Source: JASLMY01 sp965226475
Lineage (GTDB): Bacteria > Pseudomonadota > Alphaproteobacteria > GCA-2731375
Assembly: GCA_965226475.1 (NCBI GenBank)
Contig: CBDDDJ010000005.1
Coordinates: 744,001 to 808,000 of the forward strand
Direction of reading: 5' to 3'
Length of the DNA stretch: 64,000 bases
The position numbers and the translations under genes are program-made. The number at the start of each line of letters is the position of its first letter. Position 1 is the stretch's first letter. Of this stretch, positions 1 through 7,886 are shown piece by piece. The notes beneath the pieces are model-generated. The model searched no databases. It worked only from the letters and a program-made list of their open reading frames with translations, and was not told the origin of the DNA.

Positions 1-2339
1 GCGTTGCCGCCAATAGTTCGACAGGCGCTGCGTCATGCCCGGGTGCGCGCAGGCGACCGTCAGGGCATCAATGGCGTGATGGCGATGATCGGCCCGAGTC
101 TTCTCGCCGTCGACGGCCAGAATATTGTTGAGGCCCCAGAGCCTGCGCAGCTGCGCGGTGACGCGGCCGGTCACGGCCTGGACGTTGACCGGTGCCTCCG
201 GCCCGACATCGGGCCACAGGCGTTTCAACAGCCCGACGGCCTGGCGGGCGGCATAGCCCGTATCGGTCATCTGCCGGTTCGCGAAGTCGTCCGGCATGCT
301 ATCGGCCAGGAATTTCCTTACCTTGCCCCGGCTCATGCCGGCCTTGCCTCTGGCGGCGCTCATCGCCTCCGGACGCGAGCGCACCGCCGCCCATTCCTCC
401 TCCTGGTGACCGAGATACTCGAAGGGCGTGCGGTTGCCCTTCGCGAGGTTGATATCCCGGCGGCAGAGGGTCTTGTTGCCGAAGCTGTCGTCGAAGGAGC
501 GCGATCTGGGCCAGATGTGTTCGACCTCGAACAGGTTCTCGCGGAAAAGTGCGTCGAAGCCGATGTGATCGCCGGTGTAGGGACAGCGTTCGCCGCACTC
601 CTGCCACAGCAGCCACTTTTCGACCGCATCGTGGGACGGTTCGGCGATGCCCTTGGATTCGAGATCCCTGGCGGCGGCCTTGCGGCGCAATTCGTGCTTG
701 CGAATGCCGTTCTTCCGCTCATCCCGCTGGCGTTTCGAACTGCCGACCTCGCGCGTGAGTTCGATCCGGATCACATCCGGTTTGCCGTGGACGGAGATCA
801 GATTGTTCACGACCTTGCGCAGCTCGTTCTGCGCCCTGACGACCGTGGGGTTGCGGAGCGCCGCGAGCCGCTCGCTCTCCTCCCTGTCGGCCGGACTCGG
901 TAGCCGGTCGAGAATTTCGCCCGTCGGCTGGTCGCGCGCGGGGAACGTCTCCGCCCGCCAAGCCTCCCAGTCGGGGCCGTTCACCAGTGCGCCGAAGGGC
1001 GTGCCGGCCTCGAGGTGCGGCATGAAGGCGCGCAGGGCGGTGACTGAATAGGGTTCCCAACCGGTCGGCAGCGACAGGACCTCCAGCTTCGCCGCCTGCG
1101 CCGCGCCGATGCCATACGCGTCGACGAAGCGCCGCACCGCCTCCGCTCGCCGGACCTTACGGTCCTCGGCCCGCAGAATGACGACGCGCTGGTTCCCGAT
1201 CTCGCCGTAGTCGGCCGCCCATAGCTCCCGGTGGACCGCATCGCGAATTTCGGCCTTGTGAGGGTGGACCGCCCAGACCTCGCCGAAGATAGCGGCCAGG
1301 CGAGCCTCCAAGGCATTTCCCAGCAAAAGCCTTTCGCCGCCTAGCTCCAGGTTGAATTTCAAGCGCCGTTGACCACCCGGCTCGCCCCGCGCCTTGAACA
1401 ACGGCTTCAAGGCGTCGCGGACACCGCCCCAGCTCATCGTCGCCTGGATCTGCAAACGCCCCAGGATGGCCGCTCGCTCATCCGCGTCGAGGGGCCTGGC
1501 GTTGCCGCCGGCGACGGCGAGATTGTTGAGCTTTTCCAGCATGCGGCGTTGTTGCGATAGCCAGGCCCCTTTCGGGCAGAGCGCCTCTCCCGGCATGAAA
1601 CGGCACTCGCCGAGAGTGTTCTTGCGCCAGAAGACCGGGCGCTGAAAGAATATCGCGTCCTCGAGGCCCTGCTTCAGCCCATCGGTCAAAGCGCCCGGAT
1701 GGTGCTCGGCTTGTGCCACCCACAACTTCTCGAACTCCGCCCGCACCACGGAACGGTGTGCATGAACGCCGCTCTTACGTTCATGCGGCCCGAACTCCGC
1801 CAACCAGGCGCCGAGCGTCTTGTCCTCGTTCTTTAGCGCCTGGAGGGTCGACCGTCGGTCGGCCCGCGCCGCCTTCTCGTCCGCATCCTCTTCGACGGCA
1901 CGGTCCGCCTCTTCCTCCTGTTCCCGCCCGTCCTCGCCGAGTTCACGCCCCAGGAAGTGGCGGCGCTTCGACAAGTGATAGAAAACGCGCCCGCACTCAT
2001 GCAGGCTCAGCGCCTCGTCCAGCCCCCGGCGACGCAGTCCGTAGGGTCGGTTTGCATCAGCTCCTTCCACGTTTCGCCACCCATCCTCGGCAGCAGCCCC
2101 GCCTCGTGGAGCATCGCGCCCAACGCGCGCCGACGCGCCCGGCGCCGACGCAATTGCCGGCGCGCCATCCGCTTCTGCCGGCGTTGCTGGTTCAACGGCG
2201 TGCCATCGGGATCGCGCGCCTCGGGAAATATCCGAACGCCGAGCGCCTTGATGCTCCCGATCGACCTTGCCGGGTCATGATCGAGGACCGCGAAGCCGAT
2301 GGATGTCGTACCGATATCGAAGCCAAAAATGAGCGCCAT
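1..2339 (-). pseudogene. cas9: Type II-C Cas9 endonuclease, single frameshift, 3' end beyond the window
   Basis: RNA-guided DNA nuclease of a type II CRISPR-Cas system. The window holds about the first 780 residues. RuvC-I reads FGFDIGTTSIG with Asp8; an arginine-rich bridge helix follows at about 50-72; RuvC-II has IRIELTREVG (Glu ~527); HNH has FEVEHIWPRS (His ~608) with NKTLCRRDIN; RuvC-III has DHRHHAIDAL (His ~755, Asp ~758). All catalytic residues are present. The frame breaks after about residue 97: the plus-strand GGG at 2044-2046 needs a fourth G, after which DPYGLRRRGLDEALSLHECG continues without a stop to base 1. The start ATG at 2339 has AAGGAA about 8 bases upstream. Small size and HNH spacing fit subtype II-C. 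The protospacer-interacting domain, cas1, cas2 and array must lie to the left. The frameshift may be real or a consensus error. Confidence 0.93.
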
Positions 2340-2353
2340 GGCACATTTCCTTC

Positions 2354-2384
2354 TTGCTTTATTTCATATGTTATGTCATATAAG
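2354..2384 (+). promoter_or_regulatory. Predicted tracrRNA promoter
   Basis: A -35 like TTGCTT at 2354-2359 and a -10 like TATAAG at 2379-2384 are separated by 19 bases in an AT-rich stretch, which stands out in this GC-rich window. Transcription would start near 2391, at the tracrRNA anti-repeat. The spacer is a little long. The same 50 bases must also carry the divergent cas9 promoter. Confidence 0.5.
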
Positions 2385-2390
2385 TGTGTG

Positions 2391-2505
2391 TAGCAAATCG
2401 AGAGGCGGTCGCTTTTCGCAAGCAAATCGACCCTTTGTGTGGGCTCGGCGTCCCAAGGTCATCCGCCGGTTCTGAACCCCCGGGCTCGTCCTGGGGGTTT
2501 GTTCT
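2391..2505 (+). ncRNA. tracrRNA of the type II-C system
   Basis: Trans-activating CRISPR RNA that pairs with the crRNA repeat, loads Cas9 and is divergent from cas9. The 5' part (TAGCAAATCGAGAGGCGGTC, 2391-2410) looks like the anti-repeat. It is followed by GCTTTTCGCAAGC, a short hairpin, then GGGCTCGGCGTCCCAAGGTC and a rho-independent terminator. From memory the anti-repeat and core are nearly identical to the tracrRNA described for the Parvibaculum lavamentivorans type II-C Cas9, which supports the call strongly. The 5' and 3' ends are predicted, not mapped. The matching repeat array is not in the window, but its repeat should contain the complement, roughly GACCGCCTCTCGATTTGCTA allowing wobble pairs. 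Confidence 0.85.
2475..2505 (+). terminator. Rho-independent terminator of the tracrRNA
   Basis: AACCCCC (2475-2481) pairs with GGGGGTT (2493-2499) around an 11-base loop and is followed by TGTTCTT. It ends the tracrRNA transcript about 70 bases before the next gene. Confidence 0.75.
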
Positions 2506-2577
2506 TCACCCCTTGCCCCCCTCCCCCGCTTCCGCTGTAATGCCGGCCGCCCGAGCCACCACCCGAGGAGCCGGCCC

Positions 2578-4240
2578 ATGCAGCTGATGAACCCGCGCGG
2601 GGAGTTCACCCACAAGGAGGCGCCGTTGACGGCGCTCGCCGGGCTCGCCGCCGGCATGACGGGTGGGGCTGGTCAACAACTCGAAGAAGAACGCCGACAC
2701 CGTCGTCGAGAAGATCGGCGGGCTGCTGGCGGCCAGGTACGACGGGCTGGCATTCGCGCGGTTTTCGAAGGAGGCGAGCAAGCCCGCGCCTTTCACGAGC
2801 GGATTCCTCGAGCAGTGCGACGTAGTGGTCGCCGCGCTGGCGGATTGAGGCTCCTGCACGTCGTGGTGTATCCATGACGCCATAAAGCTCGAACGGGAAC
2901 ACGGCATCCCGACCGTCGTCCTGACCACGGACGAATTCCATGGCCTGGGCAAGGCGGAGTCGGAGATCCTGGGCGTGCCGGGCCTGCCGCTAGTCATCCT
3001 GCCCCACCCCATGGCCAGGCGCTCGGAAGACGAGGTGGGCGAGATCGCGGGGCAAGCGCTGGCGGAAATCGTCGAGGGCTGGACGCTGGAGGCGGGCGCG
3101 CTCCAGGCCAGGCACAAGGAGCGCGAGCCCGAGGCCCGGGGCCGGATGCGCTATCACTCCCTCTTCGAGGGCAACTTCAACGCCCCCGACGCCGCGCCGA
3201 GCTTCAACGCGCCCGAATCTCTGGAGGCGGTCAACGCGCTGCTCTACCGGCGCGGCTGGACCGACGGGCTGCCGGTGGTGCCGCCGACGGCCGCGCGGGT
3301 CGAGGTCATGCTCGGGAACTGGGAGGGCGAGGACGTGTTGAGCCTGGTCGAACCCAAGCTCGGCCGCGCCACGGTGGACAAGGTCGCGGCCAACGCGGTG
3401 ATGGCGGGGCTGGAGCCGGCGCAGTTCCCGGTCCTGCTGGCCGCCTGCCGGGCGCTGGGCGCCGCGCCCCTGAACCTGAAGGCGTTGCAGACGACGACGC
3501 ATCCCTGCACCGTGCTGACCCTGGTCAACGGGCCGATTGCCGAATCGGCGGGCCTCAACGACAGCTACAACGCCATGGGCCAGGGCCGGCTCGCCAACGC
3601 CGCGCTGGGCCGGGCCATGCGCTTCGTGCTGCTCAACATCGGCGGGGCCACGCCCGGCGTGCTCGACCGCTCGACCCAGGGCGCGCCGGCGAAATACGCC
3701 TTCTGTTTCGCCGAGAACGAGGCCGACAATCCCTGGGGCCCGTTCCACGCCGGCCGCGGCATCGAGGCGGAGAAAAGCGCGGTGACGCTGGCCGGCGTCG
3801 AGGGGCCGCACAACGTCAACGACCATTTCGGCGGATGCGCGGAAGAAGTGCTGTTGACCATCGCCGGCTCGCTTGCCGTGACGGGGGCCAACAACTGCTA
3901 TCTCGGCGGCGAGATCATGCTGGTCCTGGGCCCGGAGCACGCGGAGATCATCGCCCGCGACGGCTTCACCCGGCGCAACACCCAACAGTTCCTGCTGGAG
4001 CACGCCATCATCCCCGGCCACCACATCTCGGAGCCGCAAGGCCAGGCCATGGCGCTACGGATCTCGGACCGCTTCATCGGCGAGGACTGGCGCCAAGGCT
4101 CCCGCATCCTCTCGGAGCCGGAGGAATTGCAGATCGTCGTCGCGGGCGCCGCCGGGCGCCATTCCGCGGTGCTGTTCAGCTTCGGCACCACCCGCGCGGT
4201 GACGGTCCCCGTGACCGACGCGGCGGGGGCGGCGCTCTGA
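2578..4240 (+). CDS. UGSC-family (seleno)protein with in-frame TGA, predicted Sec, plus one frame break
   Basis: Predicted redox protein of unknown substrate, about 553 residues. The N-terminal domain begins MQLMNPRGEF, typical of the UGSC family, and continues VGLVNNSKKNAD. At 2846-2848 a TGA is followed in frame by GSCTSWCIHDAIKLE, so the codon sits exactly at the U of the family's U-G-S-C motif (Sec ~90). The frame stays open from TGA to 4240. After about residue 200 comes a second conserved domain (RRGWTDGLPVVPPT, NAVMAGLEPAQFP, NGPIAESAGLN). The first 80 bases are one frame off: removing one G from the GGG at 2661-2663 joins GMT to VGLVNN. GAGGAG lies 9-10 bases before the ATG. If TGA is a real stop, only 60-90 residues are made. 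Sec machinery genes are not in the window. Confidence 0.85.
2849..2881 (+). promoter_or_regulatory. bSECIS-like hairpin after the UGSC TGA
   Basis: GTCGTGG (2860-2866) pairs with CCATGAC (2872-2878) through seven base pairs with one G-U, closing a five-base loop TGTAT with G at position two. GGC directly after TGA can pair with GCC at 2879-2881. The loop starts 18 bases after the TGA, inside the 16-37 base range of the published bacterial SECIS model. It would recruit SelB to decode UGA as selenocysteine. Supported by position and structure only. Confidence 0.6.
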
Positions 4241-4270
4241 GGCGGGCCGAATGGCGCTTCCCTCGCCGCC

Positions 4271-4332
4271 CCGCTCCCCCGGCCCAACCACCCCAAGGGT
4301 ACACTCCACGGGTGGTTGGGCCGGGGGAGCGG
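4271..4332. repeat. Dispersed palindromic repeat, copy 1
   Basis: Perfect 23-base inverted arms (4271-4293 and 4310-4332) flank a 16-base loop CAAGGGTACACTCCAC. It lies between two convergent genes, where it could act as a bidirectional terminator. About 35 bases of loop and right arm recur at 46418-46452, so this is a repeated REP-like family and not a one-off hairpin. Confidence 0.85.
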
Positions 4333-4369
4333 GCCGGCCGCGGACTTTCGTCGGTGGATGTGAGCCCGG

Positions 4370-5722
4370 TCAGCCCAAAGCCTGGAACATCGATATCGAC
4401 AGCCCCTCGCCCCGGAACGGGCGGTCGCCGGGGCCCGCCTGGCCGTGGCCGATCGCCCAGCGGTCGAGCGGCCCGAGGCGTTCCGCGCCCCAGGGGGAGG
4501 CGGCGGCGAGCGAGGACCAGGGCGCGCCGTCGCCGGCGCGCCACATGATGCCGCCCGGGCCCATCTCGGCATGCAGGGCGAGTTGCAGGTCGAAGGGCGC
4601 GCCCGCCGCGAGTTCGGGACCGAGCCAGTAGTGCGGGCTGCGCCCCGGCTCGGGCGCCAGGACGGCCGGGAGGCGCCGGCCCGGGCCGGCGAGGCCGATC
4701 CACAAGGGCGCCAGCGCCGGGCCCGGCGACCAGGCGGAAAGCAGGGTTTCGGCCGGGCCGGCGGCGCCCGCCGCCGTCGTTCCCCGCAGGCGCCAGGCGG
4801 TCAATGGCGTCGCGACCGCCGGCGGGCCGCCGGGATCGAGTCGCCGCCATTCCCCGCTCGGGGCGAGGCGGGGCGGCCAGGAAAGGCCTTCGCGCGCCCG
4901 GCCCGCCTGGTCGAGGACCTGGTAGCGGAGGCCGTCGTCGTCGAGCGCGGCCTGGACGCAGTGCAGATATTCGGCGCCCTCGGGCATCCGGTGCGCGGTG
5001 CCGGCGCCGGCCGAGAGCAGCTGCAGCACGCCGTCGTGGACCTGGACGTCGAAGGCCAGGATATGGCCGCAGAGATAGGCGAGGACGCCGTTTTCCACCA
5101 AGACCCGCCAGAACGGACGCCCGTGCTCCGGCGCGATTTCCCGCTGGCGGGCGCCGGAAAAGCCGTTGACGGGCCAGACCGGGTGGTGGCCGACGACGAG
5201 TTTGTGGCGGGCGTCGGCGTGACGCTGGAGCGTCGCGGCCAGCCACTCGCATTCCACGTGGCCCTCGCCGCCCAGGCCCGACCAGCAGGTGTTGGCGAAG
5301 ACCATGAGAAGGTCGCCCCGGCGGACGAAAAAGGAGAGCCCCTCCTGGCCCGGCGGGCCGTTCCGGGGCAGGTGCGCCAGCGTCTCGGCGAAGACCCGCT
5401 CGCTCATCGCGTCCCAGGTCGCGTGGTTGGAGGTCGCGTGATAGAGCGGGGTCGCGTCGCGGTCCAGCCAGGCCATCTCGACGTCGAGCCAATGGCGCCA
5501 CTGGGCGCGAAGCGCGGCCTCGTCCGCCGTCAGGCCGACGATCTCGTCGCCGGCGAAGACGATGAACTCCGGCCCCGGCGACAGGCGCCGGAGAACCGCG
5601 TTGGTGGCGGCGAAGCTCGCCTCGTGGGGGGCCGCCGGCACGCCCGAGCAGGCATCGCCATAAAAGACGAACTGGTGGCCCGGCCCCTCGGGCGTCAGTG
5701 CCGCGATCTCGCCGCCGCTCAA
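4370..5722 (-). CDS. Calcineurin-like metallophosphoesterase family protein
   Basis: Predicted metal-dependent phosphohydrolase of 450 residues; substrate unknown. The family's metal-ligand blocks appear in order: FYGDACSG near residue 22, FAGDEI near 58, SNHATWD near 99, VVGHHPVW near 178 and LCGHILAFD near 218. The C-terminal 200 residues are not recognised and look like a beta-rich add-on. The start is a TTG with GAGAGG upstream, ten bases past the hyuA stop and in the same frame, so the two are probably co-transcribed. No signal peptide is evident. The final GH motif is GHILAFD where many relatives have GHNH, so one ligand may differ. Confidence 0.8.
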   Translation of the reverse strand: MSGGEIAALTPEGPGHQFVFYGDACSGVPAAPHEASFAATNAVLRRLSPGPEFIVFAGDEIVGLTADEAALRAQWRHWLDVEMAWLDRDATPLYHATSNHATWDAMSERVFAETLAHLPRNGPPGQEGLSFFVRRGDLLMVFANTCWSGLGGEGHVECEWLAATLQRHADARHKLVVGHHPVWPVNGFSGARQREIAPEHGRPFWRVLVENGVLAYLCGHILAFDVQVHDGVLQLLSAGAGTAHRMPEGAEYLHCVQAALDDDGLRYQVLDQAGRAREGLSWPPRLAPSGEWRRLDPGGPPAVATPLTAWRLRGTTAAGAAGPAETLLSAWSPGPALAPLWIGLAGPGRRLPAVLAPEPGRSPHYWLGPELAAGAPFDLQLALHAEMGPGGIMWRAGDGAPWSSLAAASPWGAERLGPLDRWAIGHGQAGPGDRPFRGEGLSISMFQALG

Positions 5723-5731
5723 CGCGCCCTC

Positions 5732-7780
5732 TCAGCCTGCCCGCTCGATCACCAGGCTGCCCCAGGCATCGACCCGGGCGCGGTCGCCGGGAAAAAGCGG
5801 GATCGTGCTGTCCATCTGTTCGACCACCGCCGGGCCCTCGACCACCTGGTCGCGGACCAGCGCGTCGCGGCGCCAGACGGCGGCGCGCGCCCAGGCGCCG
5901 CCATCGAACATCACCTCCCGCTCGCCGCTCGGCCGGCCCGGCGCGAGGCCGCTCGCGAGTTCGGGCAGCGCCGGCTTCTCGCGCCTTCCCGTGGCCCTCA
6001 CGCGCAGGCTCACCAGCTCCATCGGCTCGTCGTCCTGGGCAAAGCCGTAAGCCCGCTCGTGCGCGGCATGGAAGTCGGCGGCCAGGCGCATGACGCTGGT
6101 GGGCGCGAAGCCCCGGGCCTCGAACGGCACCGAAAGCTCGAAGTTCTGTCCGACGTAGCGCATGTCGGCGGCCCAGGCGGCGGCCAGATCCGCCTCGGCC
6201 ACCCGTTCGCGCCGGGCCCAGGCGTCGACCTGGGATTGCAGCTCGCCGATACGGGCGCGCATGACGTCGAGCAGGCCCGCATCGAAGCGGGTGAGATCGA
6301 AGCGCACGAAGTCGGCCGCGAGGTCGGAGCCGAGCAGCCCCTCGGCGCAGAGGATGCCGGGGTTGGGCGGCACCACCACGCGGGTGATGCCCATCTCGGC
6401 CGCGACGTCGTCGGCATGCAGCGGCCCGGCGCCGCCGAAGGCGAAGAGGGCGAAACCGGTCGGGTCGTGGCCGCGCTCGATCGAGATGGTGCGGATCGCC
6501 TTGACGATGACGGCGGAGGCCACGCGGACAATGCCGTGCGCGGTCTCCATTCGCTCGAGCCCGAGGGCCGAGGCCAGCTTGTCGACGGCCGCTTCCGCCA
6601 GTTCGCGCCGGATCGCCATCCGGCCGTCCAGGAGCGATTCGCCCGGCAGGCGGCCGAGCAACACGTTGGCATCCGTCACCGTCGCCGCCTCGCCGCCCCG
6701 GCCATAGCAGGCCGGGCCCGGATCGGCCCCGGCGCTGCCGGGTCCCACCTTCAGCAGGCCGTCGCGGTCGATCCAGGCGATCGAACCGCCGCCGGCGCCG
6801 ACCGCGTTGACGTCGAGCGTCGGCAGGCGAAGCGGATATCCGGCGAGCCGGCGGCTCGCGACTAGCGCCGCCTCGCCGCCGGAGAGCAGGCTGACATCGG
6901 CGCTGGTGCCACCGACGTCGAGGGTGATGACGTCGCCGAAACCGGCGAGCGCGGCCCTTTGCGCCGCGCCGATGACACCGGCCGCGGGACCGGAGAGGGC
7001 GGATCGGATCGGGAACTCCCTGGTCATGGAGACCGACATCAGGCCGCCCGCGCTCTGGCTGACCGTCGGTTCGATGGCGATACCGAGGCCCTCGACCGCG
7101 CGGGTGAAGCGGTCGAGATAGTCGTCCATCACCGTGAGCAGGGCGCCGTTCAGCACCGCGGTCGAGAAACGCTCGAATTCGCGGAACTCCGGATAGACCT
7201 CGGAGGAGGTGATCACCCGGATCTGGTTTCCCATCACCTCGCGCAGGATTTCCGCCGCGCGGGCCTCGTTGGCGGGATGGAGGTGGGAATGGAGAAAGCA
7301 GACGACGACGCAGTCGGCCCCCTCGGCGCGGAGCCACTCCCCGGCCGCGCGCACGTCCGCTTCGTCGAGCGGGCGGTGGACGACGCCGTCGGCCCGCGTC
7401 CGCTCCCCCACCTCAAGGCGCAGCTTGCGCGGCACCAGGGGGTCGGGGAAGTCGCTGTGCATGTCGTAGACCTTGGGCCGGGTCTGGCGGCCGATCTCCA
7501 ACAGGTCGCGGAAGCCGGTGCCGGTCACGAGCGCGACCTTGCCGACCTGGCGCTGGATCAGCGCGTTGGTGCCGACCGTGGTGCCATGCGCCAGTAACAC
7601 GACGTCGGCGGCGTCGATGCCGTTCTCCGCCAATGCGGCCGAGACGCCATCGACGATCGCGCGGTCGGGCTCCTCCGGCGTCGAGGGGATTTTGTGCAGG
7701 ACGAGACGGTTCTCCTCCGGCACGCTGATGGCGATATCGGTGAAGGTTCCACCGACATCGACGCCGATATGGACGGACAT
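5732..7780 (-). CDS. hyuA: HyuA-type hydantoinase / 5-oxoprolinase A subunit
   Basis: ATP-dependent ring-opening amidohydrolase subunit of the hydantoinase/oxoprolinase family, 682 residues. The N-terminal actin-like fold starts GVDVGGTFTD (residue ~5) and has LAHGTTVGTNALI near 60. The central domain carries ITLDVGGTSADVSLL and GAGGGSIAWID, and the C-terminus ends LVIERAG. The ATG at 7780 is preferred over upstream in-frame codons because homology begins there; no strong ribosome site is visible. The usual partner HyuB is absent: the next gene is a phosphoesterase. It may act alone as a single-polypeptide type, or the partner may be elsewhere. Hydantoin, oxoproline and acetone-type carboxylase substrates cannot be told apart from sequence. 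Confidence 0.9.
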   Translation of the reverse strand: MSVHIGVDVGGTFTDIAISVPEENRLVLHKIPSTPEEPDRAIVDGVSAALAENGIDAADVVLLAHGTTVGTNALIQRQVGKVALVTGTGFRDLLEIGRQTRPKVYDMHSDFPDPLVPRKLRLEVGERTRADGVVHRPLDEADVRAAGEWLRAEGADCVVVCFLHSHLHPANEARAAEILREVMGNQIRVITSSEVYPEFREFERFSTAVLNGALLTVMDDYLDRFTRAVEGLGIAIEPTVSQSAGGLMSVSMTREFPIRSALSGPAAGVIGAAQRAALAGFGDVITLDVGGTSADVSLLSGGEAALVASRRLAGYPLRLPTLDVNAVGAGGGSIAWIDRDGLLKVGPGSAGADPGPACYGRGGEAATVTDANVLLGRLPGESLLDGRMAIRRELAEAAVDKLASALGLERMETAHGIVRVASAVIVKAIRTISIERGHDPTGFALFAFGGAGPLHADDVAAEMGITRVVVPPNPGILCAEGLLGSDLAADFVRFDLTRFDAGLLDVMRARIGELQSQVDAWARRERVAEADLAAAWAADMRYVGQNFELSVPFEARGFAPTSVMRLAADFHAAHERAYGFAQDDEPMELVSLRVRATGRREKPALPELASGLAPGRPSGEREVMFDGGAWARAAVWRRDALVRDQVVEGPAVVEQMDSTIPLFPGDRARVDAWGSLVIERAG

Positions 7781-7808
7781 GGCCGCTACCACGCTGATGA
7801 CCTCTTGG

Positions 7809-7847
7809 GGGACGTGAAGCGGATCGCCTTGATTCGCTTCACGTCCC
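7809..7847. repeat. Long perfect inverted repeat between two co-directional genes
   Basis: GGGACGTGAAGCG (7809-7821) pairs perfectly with CGCTTCACGTCCC (7835-7847). Inner ATC/GAT pairs and a G-U extend the stem to about 17 base pairs. It sits in the 106-base gap between the acyltransferase/ligase fusion gene and hyuA on the minus strand. There is no T tract, so it may be an mRNA-stabilising or attenuating hairpin, or a repeat, rather than a simple terminator. Confidence 0.7.
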
Positions 7848-7886
7848 GAGCAACGGCGGCGATGCTTTCCGGGTGGGCGCCAAAAG

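Noticed and set aside
2341..2577. A CRISPR array next to the tracrRNA
   Set aside because: No direct repeats with spacers are present; only the single anti-repeat is seen. The array is presumably left of the window.
2975..4240. A separate 421-residue gene starting at the ATG at 2975
   Set aside because: Conserved UGSC-family sequence runs in the same frame from before the TGA into this region, so the ATG is internal.
5720..5734. A second selenocysteine TGA, since the phosphoesterase is in frame with hyuA after TGA
   Set aside because: HyuA ends with its normal C-terminus there, the phosphoesterase has its own ribosome site and TTG, and no SECIS-like context was seen.
4176..7337. A 1053-codon minus-strand open frame across the hyuA and phosphoesterase region
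   Set aside because: It is rich in Arg, Gly and Pro with no recognisable domain and lies out of frame with two clear protein families; it is a high-GC shadow.
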